DNA of 42,850 nt from Actinomycetota bacterium (GTDB lineage Bacteria; Armatimonadota; SYMT01). How positions within the stretch are numbered: the first letter of the stretch is position 1; each line of letters begins with the position of its first letter. The stretch lies in contig SYMT01000318.1 of NCBI GenBank assembly GCA_005805375.1, forward strand, positions 1 to 42,850, written 5' to 3'. Of this stretch, positions 8,541-16,762 are shown one piece after another. Both the position numbers and the translations under genes were made by a program. The notes beneath the pieces were generated by a model, which ran no database searches, was not told where the DNA came from, and was given only the letters and a program-made list of their open reading frames with translations.

Positions 8541-9848
8541 GTGGAACAAATCATCGTGCGCGGTGGCCGGCCGCTTCGGGGCGCAATCCGGGTGAGTGGC
8601 AGCAAGAATTCCAGTCTCGCCATTCTCCCGGCCTGCCTCCTTGTCCGCGGAAAGACAATTCTCCGTAATGTCCCGGACATTCGTGATATTCGGACGATGA
8701 CTGAGGTCCTGTGTCACACAGGCGCCCGGGTCCGATTTCTGGGTGAGGACGCGATAGAGGTGGATGCGACTGAGTTCTCCCGAGCCACGGCGCCGGAGGA
8801 GCTGGTCCGCCGGATGCGCGCATCATTCTATGTTGTCGGGCCCATGCTCGCACGCCTCGGGTCTGCCCGGGTAGCTCAGCCGGGTGGGTGTGACATCGGC
8901 GCTCGACCGGTGGATTTCCACATCAAGGGCTTGCAGACGCTTGGTGCGGAAGTACGCACCGAGGGCGGAATCGTAATCGCCCGCACAGATGGGTTGCGCG
9001 GCGCTCACATTTACCTCGATTTCCCCAGTGCCGGCGCTACCACTCATTTGATGACGGCCGCCGTGCTGGGTATCGGCGTCACCACCATTGAGAACGCTGC
9101 TTCCGAACCTGAAGTCGCTGATGTGGCGTACTTTCTGAACCATGTGGGGGCACGGATCTCGGGAGTCGGCACCTCTACGATTACGATTCACGGCGTGTCT
9201 GAACTACGCACCGGGACAGAGTATTCGATCATTCCGGATCGGATGGAAGCGGGTACGTTTGCCTGCGCGGCGGCGATCACTCGCGGAGACGTGGTGCTTG
9301 AAAACGTTGTGGTGAATCACCTATCACCGGTGCTCGCGAAACTCAGCGAGATGGGGGTGCATTGCGTACCCTCCGGCGGTGATCCCGATCGTCCCGGCCA
9401 GCTCCGGGTCTCCGCACCGGAGCGAACCCGCAGCGTGGATGTGATGGCTCTGCCGCATCCGGGTTTCCCTACCGACATGCAGCAGCCTTTGGTGGCGCTT
9501 CTAGCGGTGAGTGAAGGGGCGGCGATGGTGACGGATCGCGTCTTCGAGAGCCGGTTCCGGTACGTGACCGAACTGGACCGGATGGGCGCCGATATTCAAG
9601 TCGAAGGTCGCACCGCTGTGGTGCGGGGAGTAGAACGCTTGACCGGAGCCAATGTGGCGGCTACCGACCTGCGGGCAGGCGCAGCGCTGATCGTAGCGGC
9701 TTTGGGGGCTCATGGAGAATCGATCATCACCGGCGTCGAGCACATTGATCGCGGGTACACCCATCTGGTCGGGAAACTTCAGGGCGCTGGCGCGCACATC
9801 AACCGGATGGATCCGGAGCGGCCCGCATTGCGCTTAATGACAGGGTAG
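8541..9848 (+). CDS. murA: UDP-N-acetylglucosamine 1-carboxyvinyltransferase
   Basis: The first committed enzyme of peptidoglycan synthesis, transferring enolpyruvate from PEP to UDP-GlcNAc. The 435 residues match the family length. Lys21-Asn22 in VSGSKN and Cys117 in PGGCDIGARPVDFHI are the substrate-binding and catalytic residues. Keeping the Cys predicts the usual fosfomycin-sensitive form. The C-terminal FPTDMQQP and ATDLRAGAALI motifs are also present. GTG at 8541 follows an AGGAAG ribosome site and aligns with the normal N-terminus. An in-frame ATG at 8514 would add nine residues. The gene is alone on this strand and faces recF across a hairpin. Confidence 0.95.
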   Translation: MEQIIVRGGRPLRGAIRVSGSKNSSLAILPACLLVRGKTILRNVPDIRDIRTMTEVLCHTGARVRFLGEDAIEVDATEFSRATAPEELVRRMRASFYVVGPMLARLGSARVAQPGGCDIGARPVDFHIKGLQTLGAEVRTEGGIVIARTDGLRGAHIYLDFPSAGATTHLMTAAVLGIGVTTIENAASEPEVADVAYFLNHVGARISGVGTSTITIHGVSELRTGTEYSIIPDRMEAGTFACAAAITRGDVVLENVVVNHLSPVLAKLSEMGVHCVPSGGDPDRPGQLRVSAPERTRSVDVMALPHPGFPTDMQQPLVALLAVSEGAAMVTDRVFESRFRYVTELDRMGADIQVEGRTAVVRGVERLTGANVAATDLRAGAALIVAALGAHGESIITGVEHIDRGYTHLVGKLQGAGAHINRMDPERPALRLMTG

Positions 9849-9901
9849 CGGGCCGCAACTCTGCTTTCTCCCCAGTTGAGTCTCTGGTTTTCCAGAAGCA
9901 G

Positions 9902-9937
9902 ATGAGGGTGTCCTCCCGAGCGGGAAGACATCCTCAT
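9902..9937. terminator. Bidirectional hairpin between murA and recF
   Basis: Arms 9902-9917 and 9922-9937 pair over 16 positions with one mismatch and one wobble, around a four-base loop. It lies after the murA stop, and its right arm covers the recF stop codon, so it can serve both convergent genes. T tracts are poor on either side. Confidence 0.75.
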
Positions 9938-11085
9938 TCGCTTCTCAGGGGCTGGAGCGTACCTTCCTGCACCTCGAACAAGGAGGCGTGGCGCCGGACA
10001 GGCCCGGGAAGCAAGGTGAGATCGGTTGTGGAGATAAATGTCTGGCATCGTTCTGTGGTGACATCAAAGAGGTGCGCCCGTCTTCCGGCGTCCAGTTCGC
10101 TGAAGACGTCATCCAGTAAGCAGGCAGGCGCCTCTCCGGTTAAATCCTCCATGAGCGCTACTTCGGCCAGGCGAAGGCTCAGGGCTGCTGTCCGCTGCTG
10201 GCCCTGACTCCCGAACACCCGCACGTCCCGGCCATTTACCAGAAGCGTCATGTCGTCTCGATGTGGTCCGATGAGTGAGACCTGGCGCCGGCGTTCTTCT
10301 TCCCGCACACTCTCCTGGGCGCGCCGGAAGGCTTCTCCGATCGCTTCGTGGTCGTCTGCTTCGCCCTCTGCAGGCGGTGGAAGACGAAAGGTAGGGTGGT
10401 AGGACAGCGCGAACTGCTCCTTTCCCCCAGAGAGAGTCTGGTGGATCGGCTGTGCGAACGTCTCCAGTTGCTGGATGAACTGGCGCCGACGTTCGATCAG
10501 CCGACTGCCGTACGTGCGTAACTGGTCATCCCAGGCTCCGAGCGAGTCTTCGATGAGTGGGTGTCGGTTGCCCGGATAGGGTTGCTTGAGCAGCCGGTTG
10601 CGTTGTTCGAGTATTTTCCGGTAACAGCCGAGTGCATGACAGTAGCTCGGGCTCAGTTGTGAGATTTCCAGGTCCAGGAAGCGGCGACGACGACTCGGCT
10701 CCCCACGGATCGTTTCGAGATCAGCCGAGCTGAATGCCACCACCTTGAACTGGCCGACGAACTCCATCGCACGGGTCGTACGCACGGTATTCACGACCAG
10801 ACTCTTTCGGGCCGTCTGACTCAGGACTACCTCGAGTTCTACATCGTGAGCTTTCTCACGCAGGACATATCCGCCGACAACCCCCGCGGGCATATCCCAG
10901 CGAATCATCTCTACATCGGGACACCCCCGCAGGGACTTGCCTGTGGCAAGCAGATAGATGCCCTCGAGCAGGCTGGTCTTACCCTGGGCGTTGGCGCCGA
11001 GCAACACGGTCAGGGCGGGGGTGAAGCTCTGTTCCAGGACCTCATAGTTTCGGAACTGACGAAGGATGAGGGAGCGCAGGATCAT
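9934..11085 (-). CDS. recF: DNA replication and repair protein RecF
   Basis: An SMC-like ABC ATPase that helps load RecA at gaps with RecO and RecR. The 383 residues show the Walker A motif GANAQGKTS at 30-38, the family N-terminus (LRSLILRQFRNYE), a signature region SLRLAEVALME, and Walker B with D-loop LLDDVFSELD. I place the start at ATG 11085, with GAGG eight bases upstream; a TTG two codons earlier is too close to that site. The usual dnaA/dnaN/gyrB neighbours are absent. An AT-rich stretch TCTATATAGA at 11131-11140 may hold its promoter. Confidence 0.94.
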   Translation of the reverse strand: MILRSLILRQFRNYEVLEQSFTPALTVLLGANAQGKTSLLEGIYLLATGKSLRGCPDVEMIRWDMPAGVVGGYVLREKAHDVELEVVLSQTARKSLVVNTVRTTRAMEFVGQFKVVAFSSADLETIRGEPSRRRRFLDLEISQLSPSYCHALGCYRKILEQRNRLLKQPYPGNRHPLIEDSLGAWDDQLRTYGSRLIERRRQFIQQLETFAQPIHQTLSGGKEQFALSYHPTFRLPPPAEGEADDHEAIGEAFRRAQESVREEERRRQVSLIGPHRDDMTLLVNGRDVRVFGSQGQQRTAALSLRLAEVALMEDLTGEAPACLLDDVFSELDAGRRAHLFDVTTERCQTFISTTDLTLLPGPVRRHASLFEVQEGTLQPLRSE

Positions 11086-11330
11086 CGCCAAAGCCTCTTT
11101 GCACAGTCTACCTGAGTACCGAGAACCCTTTCTATATAGACTCCAGTAGTACCAGTAGTACTGTCAGGATGTCAAAAACCGGGTGGGAGCATCGTGCCCG
11201 TCCGGCTGGTTGCGGGCTGTCGGACGGTGAAATCGGTCGAATCCAGGTCTTCATGCCCCTTCCAAGGGGAGTTGGATGTCCGTACAGCCCGGGATGGTGG
11301 GGAGGCGGGCTCTGATGTCCGGGGTGGGGT

Positions 11331-11354
11331 TTTCGACAAACTGCGCTGTCGAAA
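11331..11354. promoter_or_regulatory. Perfect 8-base inverted repeat, possible operator
   Basis: TTTCGACA at 11331-11338 and TGTCGAAA at 11347-11354 form a dyad with an eight-base spacer. It sits in the 460-base gap (11086-11549) between recF and the glycosyltransferase gene. I find no convincing gene in that gap; it also holds a short direct repeat (CCAGTAGTA twice, 11143-11160) and G-rich runs. The dyad could be an operator or a small hairpin. Confidence 0.35.
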
Positions 11355-11470
11355 GTGACCGCAGTGGCTCGCCATGTCGGGAATCCAGGGTGTTATGGGG
11401 GGGCCTGACGTTTTGGACAGTCCATTCCGGAGCATGTTCAAAGTCTGATGATGAAAACCCGGGACTGTGG

Positions 11471-11506
11471 ACCCATACCTGTGGGTTGGGGGGTGTCCGC
11501 TATAAT
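11471..11506 (+). promoter_or_regulatory. Promoter with overlapping inverted repeat
   Basis: A consensus -10 box TATAAT lies at 11501-11506, 43 bases before the glycosyltransferase start. The -35 region is weak. It is covered by the dyad ACCCA-N6-TGGGT (11471-11486), which would suit a repressor or activator site controlling the glycosyltransferase-MFS operon. Confidence 0.5.
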
Positions 11507-11549
11507 AGTGTGAGCTTTCGGCGGGTGGGTCGGGGCGTCTCCACAACCT

Positions 11550-12758
11550 ATGCAAACCTACGCACGAGCGGGTGAAGACCCGGAACCCCAGTTGGATAGC
11601 GACGGCCTGCTGGCCGCGTCGCACGGGCTGCGAGTGCTGATTCTGTCGGCCCGTTTCGGTGGGGGGCACAAGTCTACCGCTGAGGCGCTCGCAAGTTGGT
11701 GGGAACAGTCGGGCGCGAAGTGCTCGGTCCGGGTCGTGGACCATTATGAAGCATTCGTGTCGCCGGTGATCTCTGAGGCCGCCAGTATCGGATATACCCA
11801 GAGCGTTCGGCTGTTTCCGGTCGGCTACCGGATGTTCTACGAGCTCACCAGCCACCTGGGCGAGGAATCGAGGGCACAGCAGTGGCTGAATCGCCTGGGC
11901 CGAGAGGAACTGGCGGAGTACCTCGAGCGAGAACCTGCTGATGTGATCGTCGCAGTGCATCCGACTCCGTGTGGCGCGCTGTCCGACCTCCGCCGTCAGG
12001 GACGGTTGTCGGTGCCGGTGGTCACAGTGGTAACCGACTATGTAGTACATAGTCAGTGGATCCACCCGGCGACCAATCTGTATCTGGTGGGGAGCGACGC
12101 AGTAGCTGCGGGGTTGATTGCACGCGGTGTGGATCCGGCACGTGTGCGGGTAACAGGTATTCCAATCCAGGTAAACACCCGGCTGCTGGACCAGCGCGAG
12201 GCGCTGCGCGAGAAATGGGGGTTGCGCCCGGACCTGCCGACAGTTCTTGTCATGACCGGTGCACAGGGACTGCTGCGTCGTCCGTGGCGGTTGTTTCATA
12301 CGATCGCTTCCCGACCGCTGCAGGGGTTCTTCCTGTGTGGAAAGGACCGTGCATTGGAGGCCCGGCTGCAACTCTGGGCCAATAAGTATCCCGACTTCCG
12401 GATTCTGCGATTTGTCCGCATCGTGCCGGAGTTGATGTGTGTTTCCGACCTGCTGGTCAGCAAGGCAGGGGGCCTGACCACATCGGAGGCGCTGGCGATG
12501 GAGTTGCCGATGGTGGTGTTTCATCCCATCCCGGGCCAGGAATATGCCAACCGGGATTACCTGGTGCAGGCAGGTGCTGCGATGACTGCCAACAACCTTC
12601 GGGAACTCGGTGATGCTCTCGATGAGCTGTGCGACAACCCGGAGCGATTGACGGCGATGCGAGAGGCGACAAAACAGATTCGGCGGCCGTTTGCCGCGCG
12701 GGACGCGGGTTTGGAGGTTTTGCGACTGTGGCATGAGAAGGAGCGGTGGAACACCTGA
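11550..12758 (+). CDS. MGDG/UgtP-type glycosyltransferase (GT28)
   Basis: A 402-residue GT-B glycosyltransferase. The N-terminal acceptor domain has SARFGGGHKSTAEAL (about 33-47), TDYVVHSQWIHP (162-173) and VTGIPI. The C-terminal nucleotide-sugar domain has SKAGGLTTSEALAMELP (304-320) and HPIPGQEYANRDYL (325-338). These motifs mark the monogalactosyl/glucosyl-diacylglycerol synthase branch, which adds sugar from a UDP donor to diacylglycerol at the inner membrane. Whether this protein makes a glycolipid or another glycoside is not shown. The next gene, an MFS transporter, starts at the stop codon of this one, and a YkoP-like gene lies beyond it. The ATG at 11550 has no strong ribosome site. 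Confidence 0.85.
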   Translation: MQTYARAGEDPEPQLDSDGLLAASHGLRVLILSARFGGGHKSTAEALASWWEQSGAKCSVRVVDHYEAFVSPVISEAASIGYTQSVRLFPVGYRMFYELTSHLGEESRAQQWLNRLGREELAEYLEREPADVIVAVHPTPCGALSDLRRQGRLSVPVVTVVTDYVVHSQWIHPATNLYLVGSDAVAAGLIARGVDPARVRVTGIPIQVNTRLLDQREALREKWGLRPDLPTVLVMTGAQGLLRRPWRLFHTIASRPLQGFFLCGKDRALEARLQLWANKYPDFRILRFVRIVPELMCVSDLLVSKAGGLTTSEALAMELPMVVFHPIPGQEYANRDYLVQAGAAMTANNLRELGDALDELCDNPERLTAMREATKQIRRPFAARDAGLEVLRLWHEKERWNT

Positions 12759-13990
12759 TGTTGTCCGGTGTCCGAGTCAAGTCACTTTTTGCTCGCCTGA
12801 GCATCATCCTGTTTTGTGCGGAGCTTGCACATGGGATGCTCCTCTATGCGATCATTCCCGAACTGGTCGGAAAGAGATTTCCGGACAATCTGGAGTTGGC
12901 CGCATTCTGTGTTGCCGCTTATACTCTGGCCGAACTCCTCTGTAAAGTGCCGGCGGGGCATCGGATTGATCGCAGCGGACCAGACCTTCCGCTGCTGCTC
13001 GGGCTGACAGTGTCGCTCTGTACGGTGCCGATCATCCTGTTCAGCCGGCAGCCGTTTTTGATGATCATCGGGTCGTTTCTGCACGGCGTGGGGGCGGCTC
13101 CGGTCTGGCCGGCCGTCATCTCCTCGTGGACTCGAGGGCGTAGCGCTCGCGAGAGGGGGGAGATCATGGGACAGATCCTCACCGGCTGGATGGCCGGGTT
13201 GGGGATTGGATTGGTCTCAGGAAATTTCCTGGTCTCGCTGAGTGGGCGCGCCGAGCTGGTGGTGAACTTTGCGCCAGTTGTGATGTGGGCGATTACGCTG
13301 GGAGCACTGGCCTGGACGGGTCAGCGCCTGGGCTATCCCACCGATCCGCGGTCGGAGGGAGACGACGAAGACCGCAGCGGAAGTAACTTCGCTCCCGAGC
13401 TGAAAACGATGGCCGTCGGTCTGTTTCTGCAGAATCTGGCCTTTGGGGCGCTGATTCTCCCGTTCAACTTCCTCACCCAGCAGCATCTGGGACTCAGCCG
13501 GGCACAGTTCGCAACAGCGCTGGTGCTGGGGGGAGGGCCGGCGGTGCTGTTGATGCGGCCGATGGGCAGACTTTCCGATCGTTTCGGTCGCCGCCGGGCG
13601 GTCATCGGCGCGATGTTCGTGGTAGCGCCCCTGATCGCCGCCGCTCCCCTGCTCGCCTTTTTTCCTGTAGATTCGTGGGTGCGACTGCTTGTGATGCTGC
13701 CGGGGCTGGTGGTGGCAGGCGCTGCCTATGCGTTCATGTTACCGGCCTGGCACGCGCTGGCTTTGGGACGTATTCCGGAACAGCAGCGGGCCCGTTCTCT
13801 GGCGCTGCTGATGAGCGTCGAGATGGCAGCGATGACGACGGGGCATGTGCTCGGAACGCCGCTCTACGCCCGCATCAGTTTTCTGGCGCCGTTCTTGATG
13901 GCGGCAGCGGTCTTTATGGTGCTGGCCGTGGTATACCGAATGGGCTTTATCCTTCCGAATGAAATCCACGATGAGTCGCATGCTCATTAG
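12758..13990 (+). CDS. MFS transporter
   Basis: About 410 residues with twelve hydrophobic segments in two halves, separated by an acidic loop (about 196-210, GDDEDRSG). The loops after the second helix of each half carry MFS motif A-like sequences (AGHRIDRSG and MGRLSDRFGRRR). The substrate cannot be read from the sequence. ATG at 12758 shares a base with the preceding stop (TGATG). A GTG at 12746 in the same frame is also possible. Tight coupling to the glycosyltransferase suggests it exports or flips a related glycoside or lipid, which is an inference. The 3' end overlaps the convergent YkoP-like gene by 44 bases. Confidence 0.85.
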   Translation: MLSGVRVKSLFARLSIILFCAELAHGMLLYAIIPELVGKRFPDNLELAAFCVAAYTLAELLCKVPAGHRIDRSGPDLPLLLGLTVSLCTVPIILFSRQPFLMIIGSFLHGVGAAPVWPAVISSWTRGRSARERGEIMGQILTGWMAGLGIGLVSGNFLVSLSGRAELVVNFAPVVMWAITLGALAWTGQRLGYPTDPRSEGDDEDRSGSNFAPELKTMAVGLFLQNLAFGALILPFNFLTQQHLGLSRAQFATALVLGGGPAVLLMRPMGRLSDRFGRRRAVIGAMFVVAPLIAAAPLLAFFPVDSWVRLLVMLPGLVVAGAAYAFMLPAWHALALGRIPEQQRARSLALLMSVEMAAMTTGHVLGTPLYARISFLAPFLMAAAVFMVLAVVYRMGFILPNEIHDESHAH

Positions 13991-14573
13991 GTCCGGTCGT
14001 GGGCGCCGGGGGTGAGGGACCATATCTTCGGATCAGCATCTCGGGTGTACACCAGACGTGGCGGGCGATGAGCCGATTGCGATAGGGCCGCACCCGGGCG
14101 TTGCCGGAGGGGTGGTCGCGCGCCATCAGTTTTCGCTGCCAGAGGGTGAACCACCACTCCGCAGTGCGCGGTTCCAACGGGCGTACTTCGAATCCGTAAC
14201 GCTGGATCCCACGGTGAAACAACGTGATGGCGTGGAGACCGCGCACAGACGCAAACTCGGGGCGGTCCCGGAGGGCACGCGCCAGCCGTGGTACATCCCG
14301 GTCGGCAAGCCGCAGCAGGCCCAAACCGAGGCGTGCCGGATCCGATGCTCCCTGTTCCAGCAGGGGGAGGAGGGCCTCGCGGCGGAAATGCAGTTCGAGC
14401 AACGGGTCACCGGCACGGATGGGGTGACTGCCGGTGAGACAGACATCCGGTCCACGATGTACGGCGGGCTGCCAGGCAAACAAACATTCCGGGTCTGCCT
14501 CAAGCGGGCAGATCCGGTAGGCTTGCTGAAAGGCGCTTTCAAAAATGCGCCAAAAGAGAGAAAGGGACGCCAT
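13947..14573 (-). CDS. YkoP-like protein
   Basis: A 208-residue protein. The opening LFWRIFESAFQ, the HFRREALLPLL and RGLHAITLFHRGIQRYGFEV segments, and the closing WCTPEMLIRRYG resemble the small YkoP family of Bacillus, which is encoded beside a GT28-like glycosyltransferase (YkoN) there. The same gene pairing occurs here, which strengthens the match. Function is unknown to me; a role with the glycosyltransferase is inferred. The start ATG at 14573 lies directly after GGGAG with no spacing, so initiation looks weak. An in-frame ATG at 14627 would put a terminator hairpin inside the gene. The last 15 codons overlap the MFS gene. Confidence 0.65.
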   Translation of the reverse strand: MASLSLFWRIFESAFQQAYRICPLEADPECLFAWQPAVHRGPDVCLTGSHPIRAGDPLLELHFRREALLPLLEQGASDPARLGLGLLRLADRDVPRLARALRDRPEFASVRGLHAITLFHRGIQRYGFEVRPLEPRTAEWWFTLWQRKLMARDHPSGNARVRPYRNRLIARHVWCTPEMLIRRYGPSPPAPTTGPNEHATHRGFHSEG

Positions 14574-14584
14574 CTCCCGCAGGC

Positions 14585-14620
14585 AAAAAAAGTCCCCGCG
14601 TGCTGAGTGCGGACGCGGGG
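14585..14620 (-). terminator. Intrinsic terminator in leader of YkoP-like gene
   Basis: Read on the minus strand, a perfect seven-pair GC stem (14614-14620 with 14594-14600, 13-base loop) is followed by a tract of seven T (14585-14591). The YkoP-like start codon comes 12 bases later. No minus-strand gene ends upstream, so the position suggests a transcription attenuator in that gene's leader. Confidence 0.75.
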
Positions 14621-14704
14621 TCTCCATGGAGGGAGTGAAGCGATGTATGTTTCACGCGCAGGGTAGGACGCTTCGACGGCAAGGAAGTTTCGTCAAATTT
14701 CACT

Positions 14705-15673
14705 ATGACAGGTAGAAGGATCATGATTGCCGCCGGCGCGCTGCTGGCGGTGGCAGCAAGCTGGGCGGCGCCCGGGGACGCAGTGACGGACGCCGCCCAG
14801 GCAGGGCCGGATTTTGCCGTCCAGGGCGAGTACCGCGGCCGCAGCGATGGAGGCGGCCGGTGGGGTGCGCAGGTGATCGCGCTGGGAAAGGGTGCGTTTC
14901 AGGCGAAACTGCTCAAGGGCGGCCTCCCGGGCAATGGCTGGGACGGCAAGACACGGCTGTTGCTGGACGGGCAGCGAGTGGGGGACGACGTCGTCTTCAG
15001 TTCCGCCAACGGATGGCGCGCGCAGATCCGCAAGGGGCAACTGCGCGGTCTCACGGAAACCGACGCGGGTTTTCGGCTGAGTCGGGTGGAGCGCGCAAGC
15101 CCCACCCTGGGCCAAAAGCCGCCGGAAGGAGCGGTGGTGCTCTTTGACGGCACCAGTGCCGACGGTTGGCAAGACGGCAAGATGATGAACGGCTTGCTCC
15201 TGGTGGGAACCCGCACGAAGCAGAGTTTCCGGGATATGACGCTGCACTTTGAGTTCCGCACTCCGTTCATGCCGGAGGCGCGCGGCCAGGGCCGGGGGAA
15301 CAGTGGCCTGTATTTGCAGGACCGCTACGAAATCCAGATCCTGGATTCGTTTGGCCTGGACGGGGTGGACAATGAGTGTGGTGGGATCTACCGGCAGGCA
15401 GCGCCGAAAGTGAACATGTGCCTGCCTCCCCTTGCCTGGCAGACGTACGATCTCGAGTTTCGCGCTGCACGCTTTGTCGGCGAGCGAAAAACGGAAGACG
15501 CCGTACTCACCCTACGGCACAACGGTGTGGTGATTCACGACCAGCTCAAGCTGTCGAGTATCACGCCCGGAGGGAGTAAGAACCGGGAAGATGCCACGCC
15601 TGGACCGCTCCAGGTCCAGAACCATAGCAATCCCGTGCATGTTCGAAACGTCTGGGTGGTAGACCACAGGTAG
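14705..15673 (+). CDS. Secreted DUF1080 / 3-keto-disaccharide hydrolase-like protein
   Basis: 322 residues with a signal peptide (IMIAAGALLAVAASWAAPGDA). An N-terminal region of about 100 residues has beta-strand character (EYRGRSDGGGRWGAQVIALG). The DUF1080 domain runs from about residue 142 (GAVVLFDGTSADGW) through HFEFRTPF, GNSGLYLQDRYEIQILDSFG, ECGGIYRQ and PGPLQVQNHSNPVHVRNVWV. DUF1080 is a concanavalin-like glycosidase-type fold. Some members hydrolyse 3-keto-glycosides in pathways that begin with Gfo/Idh/MocA enzymes, and two of those occur 10 kb downstream. The start may be ATG 14705 or ATG 14723, the latter with AGAAGG close by. It heads the long plus-strand run. Confidence 0.85.
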   Translation: MTGRRIMIAAGALLAVAASWAAPGDAVTDAAQAGPDFAVQGEYRGRSDGGGRWGAQVIALGKGAFQAKLLKGGLPGNGWDGKTRLLLDGQRVGDDVVFSSANGWRAQIRKGQLRGLTETDAGFRLSRVERASPTLGQKPPEGAVVLFDGTSADGWQDGKMMNGLLLVGTRTKQSFRDMTLHFEFRTPFMPEARGQGRGNSGLYLQDRYEIQILDSFGLDGVDNECGGIYRQAAPKVNMCLPPLAWQTYDLEFRAARFVGERKTEDAVLTLRHNGVVIHDQLKLSSITPGGSKNREDATPGPLQVQNHSNPVHVRNVWVVDHR

Positions 15674-15700
15674 TTTCCTGTGCGGAGGGGTGGTGTAGTG

Positions 15701-16609
15701 ATGCGTATCTGCCCTCGCTGTGGAGTGAACATGACCAGCGGTCGCCTGGGGCCGCTTGACATCGACGTCTGCGTTCCCTGCGGCGGAGTGTGGTTGGACA
15801 GCGGGGAACTGGGTCAGATCATAGCGGCAGGTCCGGAGGTGGTGCGCCGATTGGGCGGTCGCCTCCAGACCCCGGCCCCGGGATCTACCGGGCGGAGCAC
15901 GGGAACTCCGATGTGCCCTGTCTGCCGGGCGCCGCTCACGACCCGGGAATATCCGACGCTCATCGGCGTTTGGCTCGACACCTGCCAGTGGTGCGAGGGG
16001 AACTGGATCACCTCTGTCGGTCTCGGTCGTCTGGCGGTGGCAATCGGAGGAGGATCGGTGTGGGACCAGCACCATGAAGAAGTCCGCGCCGCGCCGGGTT
16101 CAGGGCCTGATCCTGGCCGGACGGAAGCCGTGCCTCCCGGAGCCCCTCCCAGCACGCCGGCGCGTCCCGGCACGCTCATTTGCACCCGATGCTCGGAAGT
16201 AAACACGGAACGTGCGGCGGTTTGCTGGGCCTGTGGGCATCCATTCCACGGACCGGTGGTGGGGTCATGTCCGCACTGTGAGGCGGACATGCGCCGCGTG
16301 ACGGCGGGAGAGGTGACGTTCAGCGCATGCGGGGGGTGCAGCGGCATCTGGATCACGCCGAATCGCCTGAACCAGTTGATCAAGTACCCGCCGCCAGTGC
16401 GGCAGCGCCTGGTCACTCAGATCGAACTCTGCAATCCCGGTCTACGGCGGGCCGCTCATTCGCTCATCCAGTGCCCGGAGTGCCGGATCAGCATGGCCTA
16501 TGGCCCGATGGGGGTGATCTCACGGGAGCCGATTCACGCCTGCACACGCTGTTTCGGTCTCTATCTTGAGCCGGGACGGTCAAGGGCAGTGCTGCTCACC
16601 GGGAAATAG
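15701..16609 (+). CDS. Multi-zinc-ribbon (zf-TFIIB type) protein
   Basis: 302 residues with repeated Cys-X2-Cys pairs. The first unit CPRCGVNMTSGRLG... CVPCGGVWLDSGEL is a clear zf-TFIIB domain. Similar units follow at CPVCRAPL...CQWCEGNW, CTRCSEVN...CWACGHPF, CPHCEADM...CGGCSGIW and CPECRISM...CTRCFGLYL. Such ribbons bind zinc and mediate protein or nucleic-acid contacts; no enzymatic site is visible. It lies between the DUF1080 gene and two GspF genes, so an accessory role in the secretion module is possible but unproven. I prefer ATG at 15701 with GGAGGGG upstream; a GTG at 15680 opens the same frame. The gap 16610-16762 after it holds nothing obvious. Confidence 0.85.
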   Translation: MRICPRCGVNMTSGRLGPLDIDVCVPCGGVWLDSGELGQIIAAGPEVVRRLGGRLQTPAPGSTGRSTGTPMCPVCRAPLTTREYPTLIGVWLDTCQWCEGNWITSVGLGRLAVAIGGGSVWDQHHEEVRAAPGSGPDPGRTEAVPPGAPPSTPARPGTLICTRCSEVNTERAAVCWACGHPFHGPVVGSCPHCEADMRRVTAGEVTFSACGGCSGIWITPNRLNQLIKYPPPVRQRLVTQIELCNPGLRRAAHSLIQCPECRISMAYGPMGVISREPIHACTRCFGLYLEPGRSRAVLLTGK

Positions 16610-16762
16610 CGGCCGGGGGAGAGGGTTGCCGCGAAATCGGCCGCAACCAAGCCGGCGAACGCGGCGTTCAACAACGGAAGATCCGCAGTTGAGTGGGGGC
16701 GGTGCGCGCTGGGCGTTTCAGGCGCAAGACCTGCGCGAGGCGCGGGCGAGGAGTGATCCGAC

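Noticed and set aside
8871-8884. GTAGCTCAGCCGGG, like the D-arm of a tRNA
   Set aside because: It lies inside murA, encoding the residues before the catalytic Cys, and no acceptor stem or anticodon arm can be formed around it.
11276-11575. 99-codon frame before the glycosyltransferase
   Set aside because: No ribosome site, composition unlike neighbouring genes, and it contains the promoter; treated as intergenic.
11172-12734. 520-codon open frame on the minus strand
   Set aside because: It is antisense to the GT28 glycosyltransferase, whose motifs are clear; the product has no domain and an odd composition.
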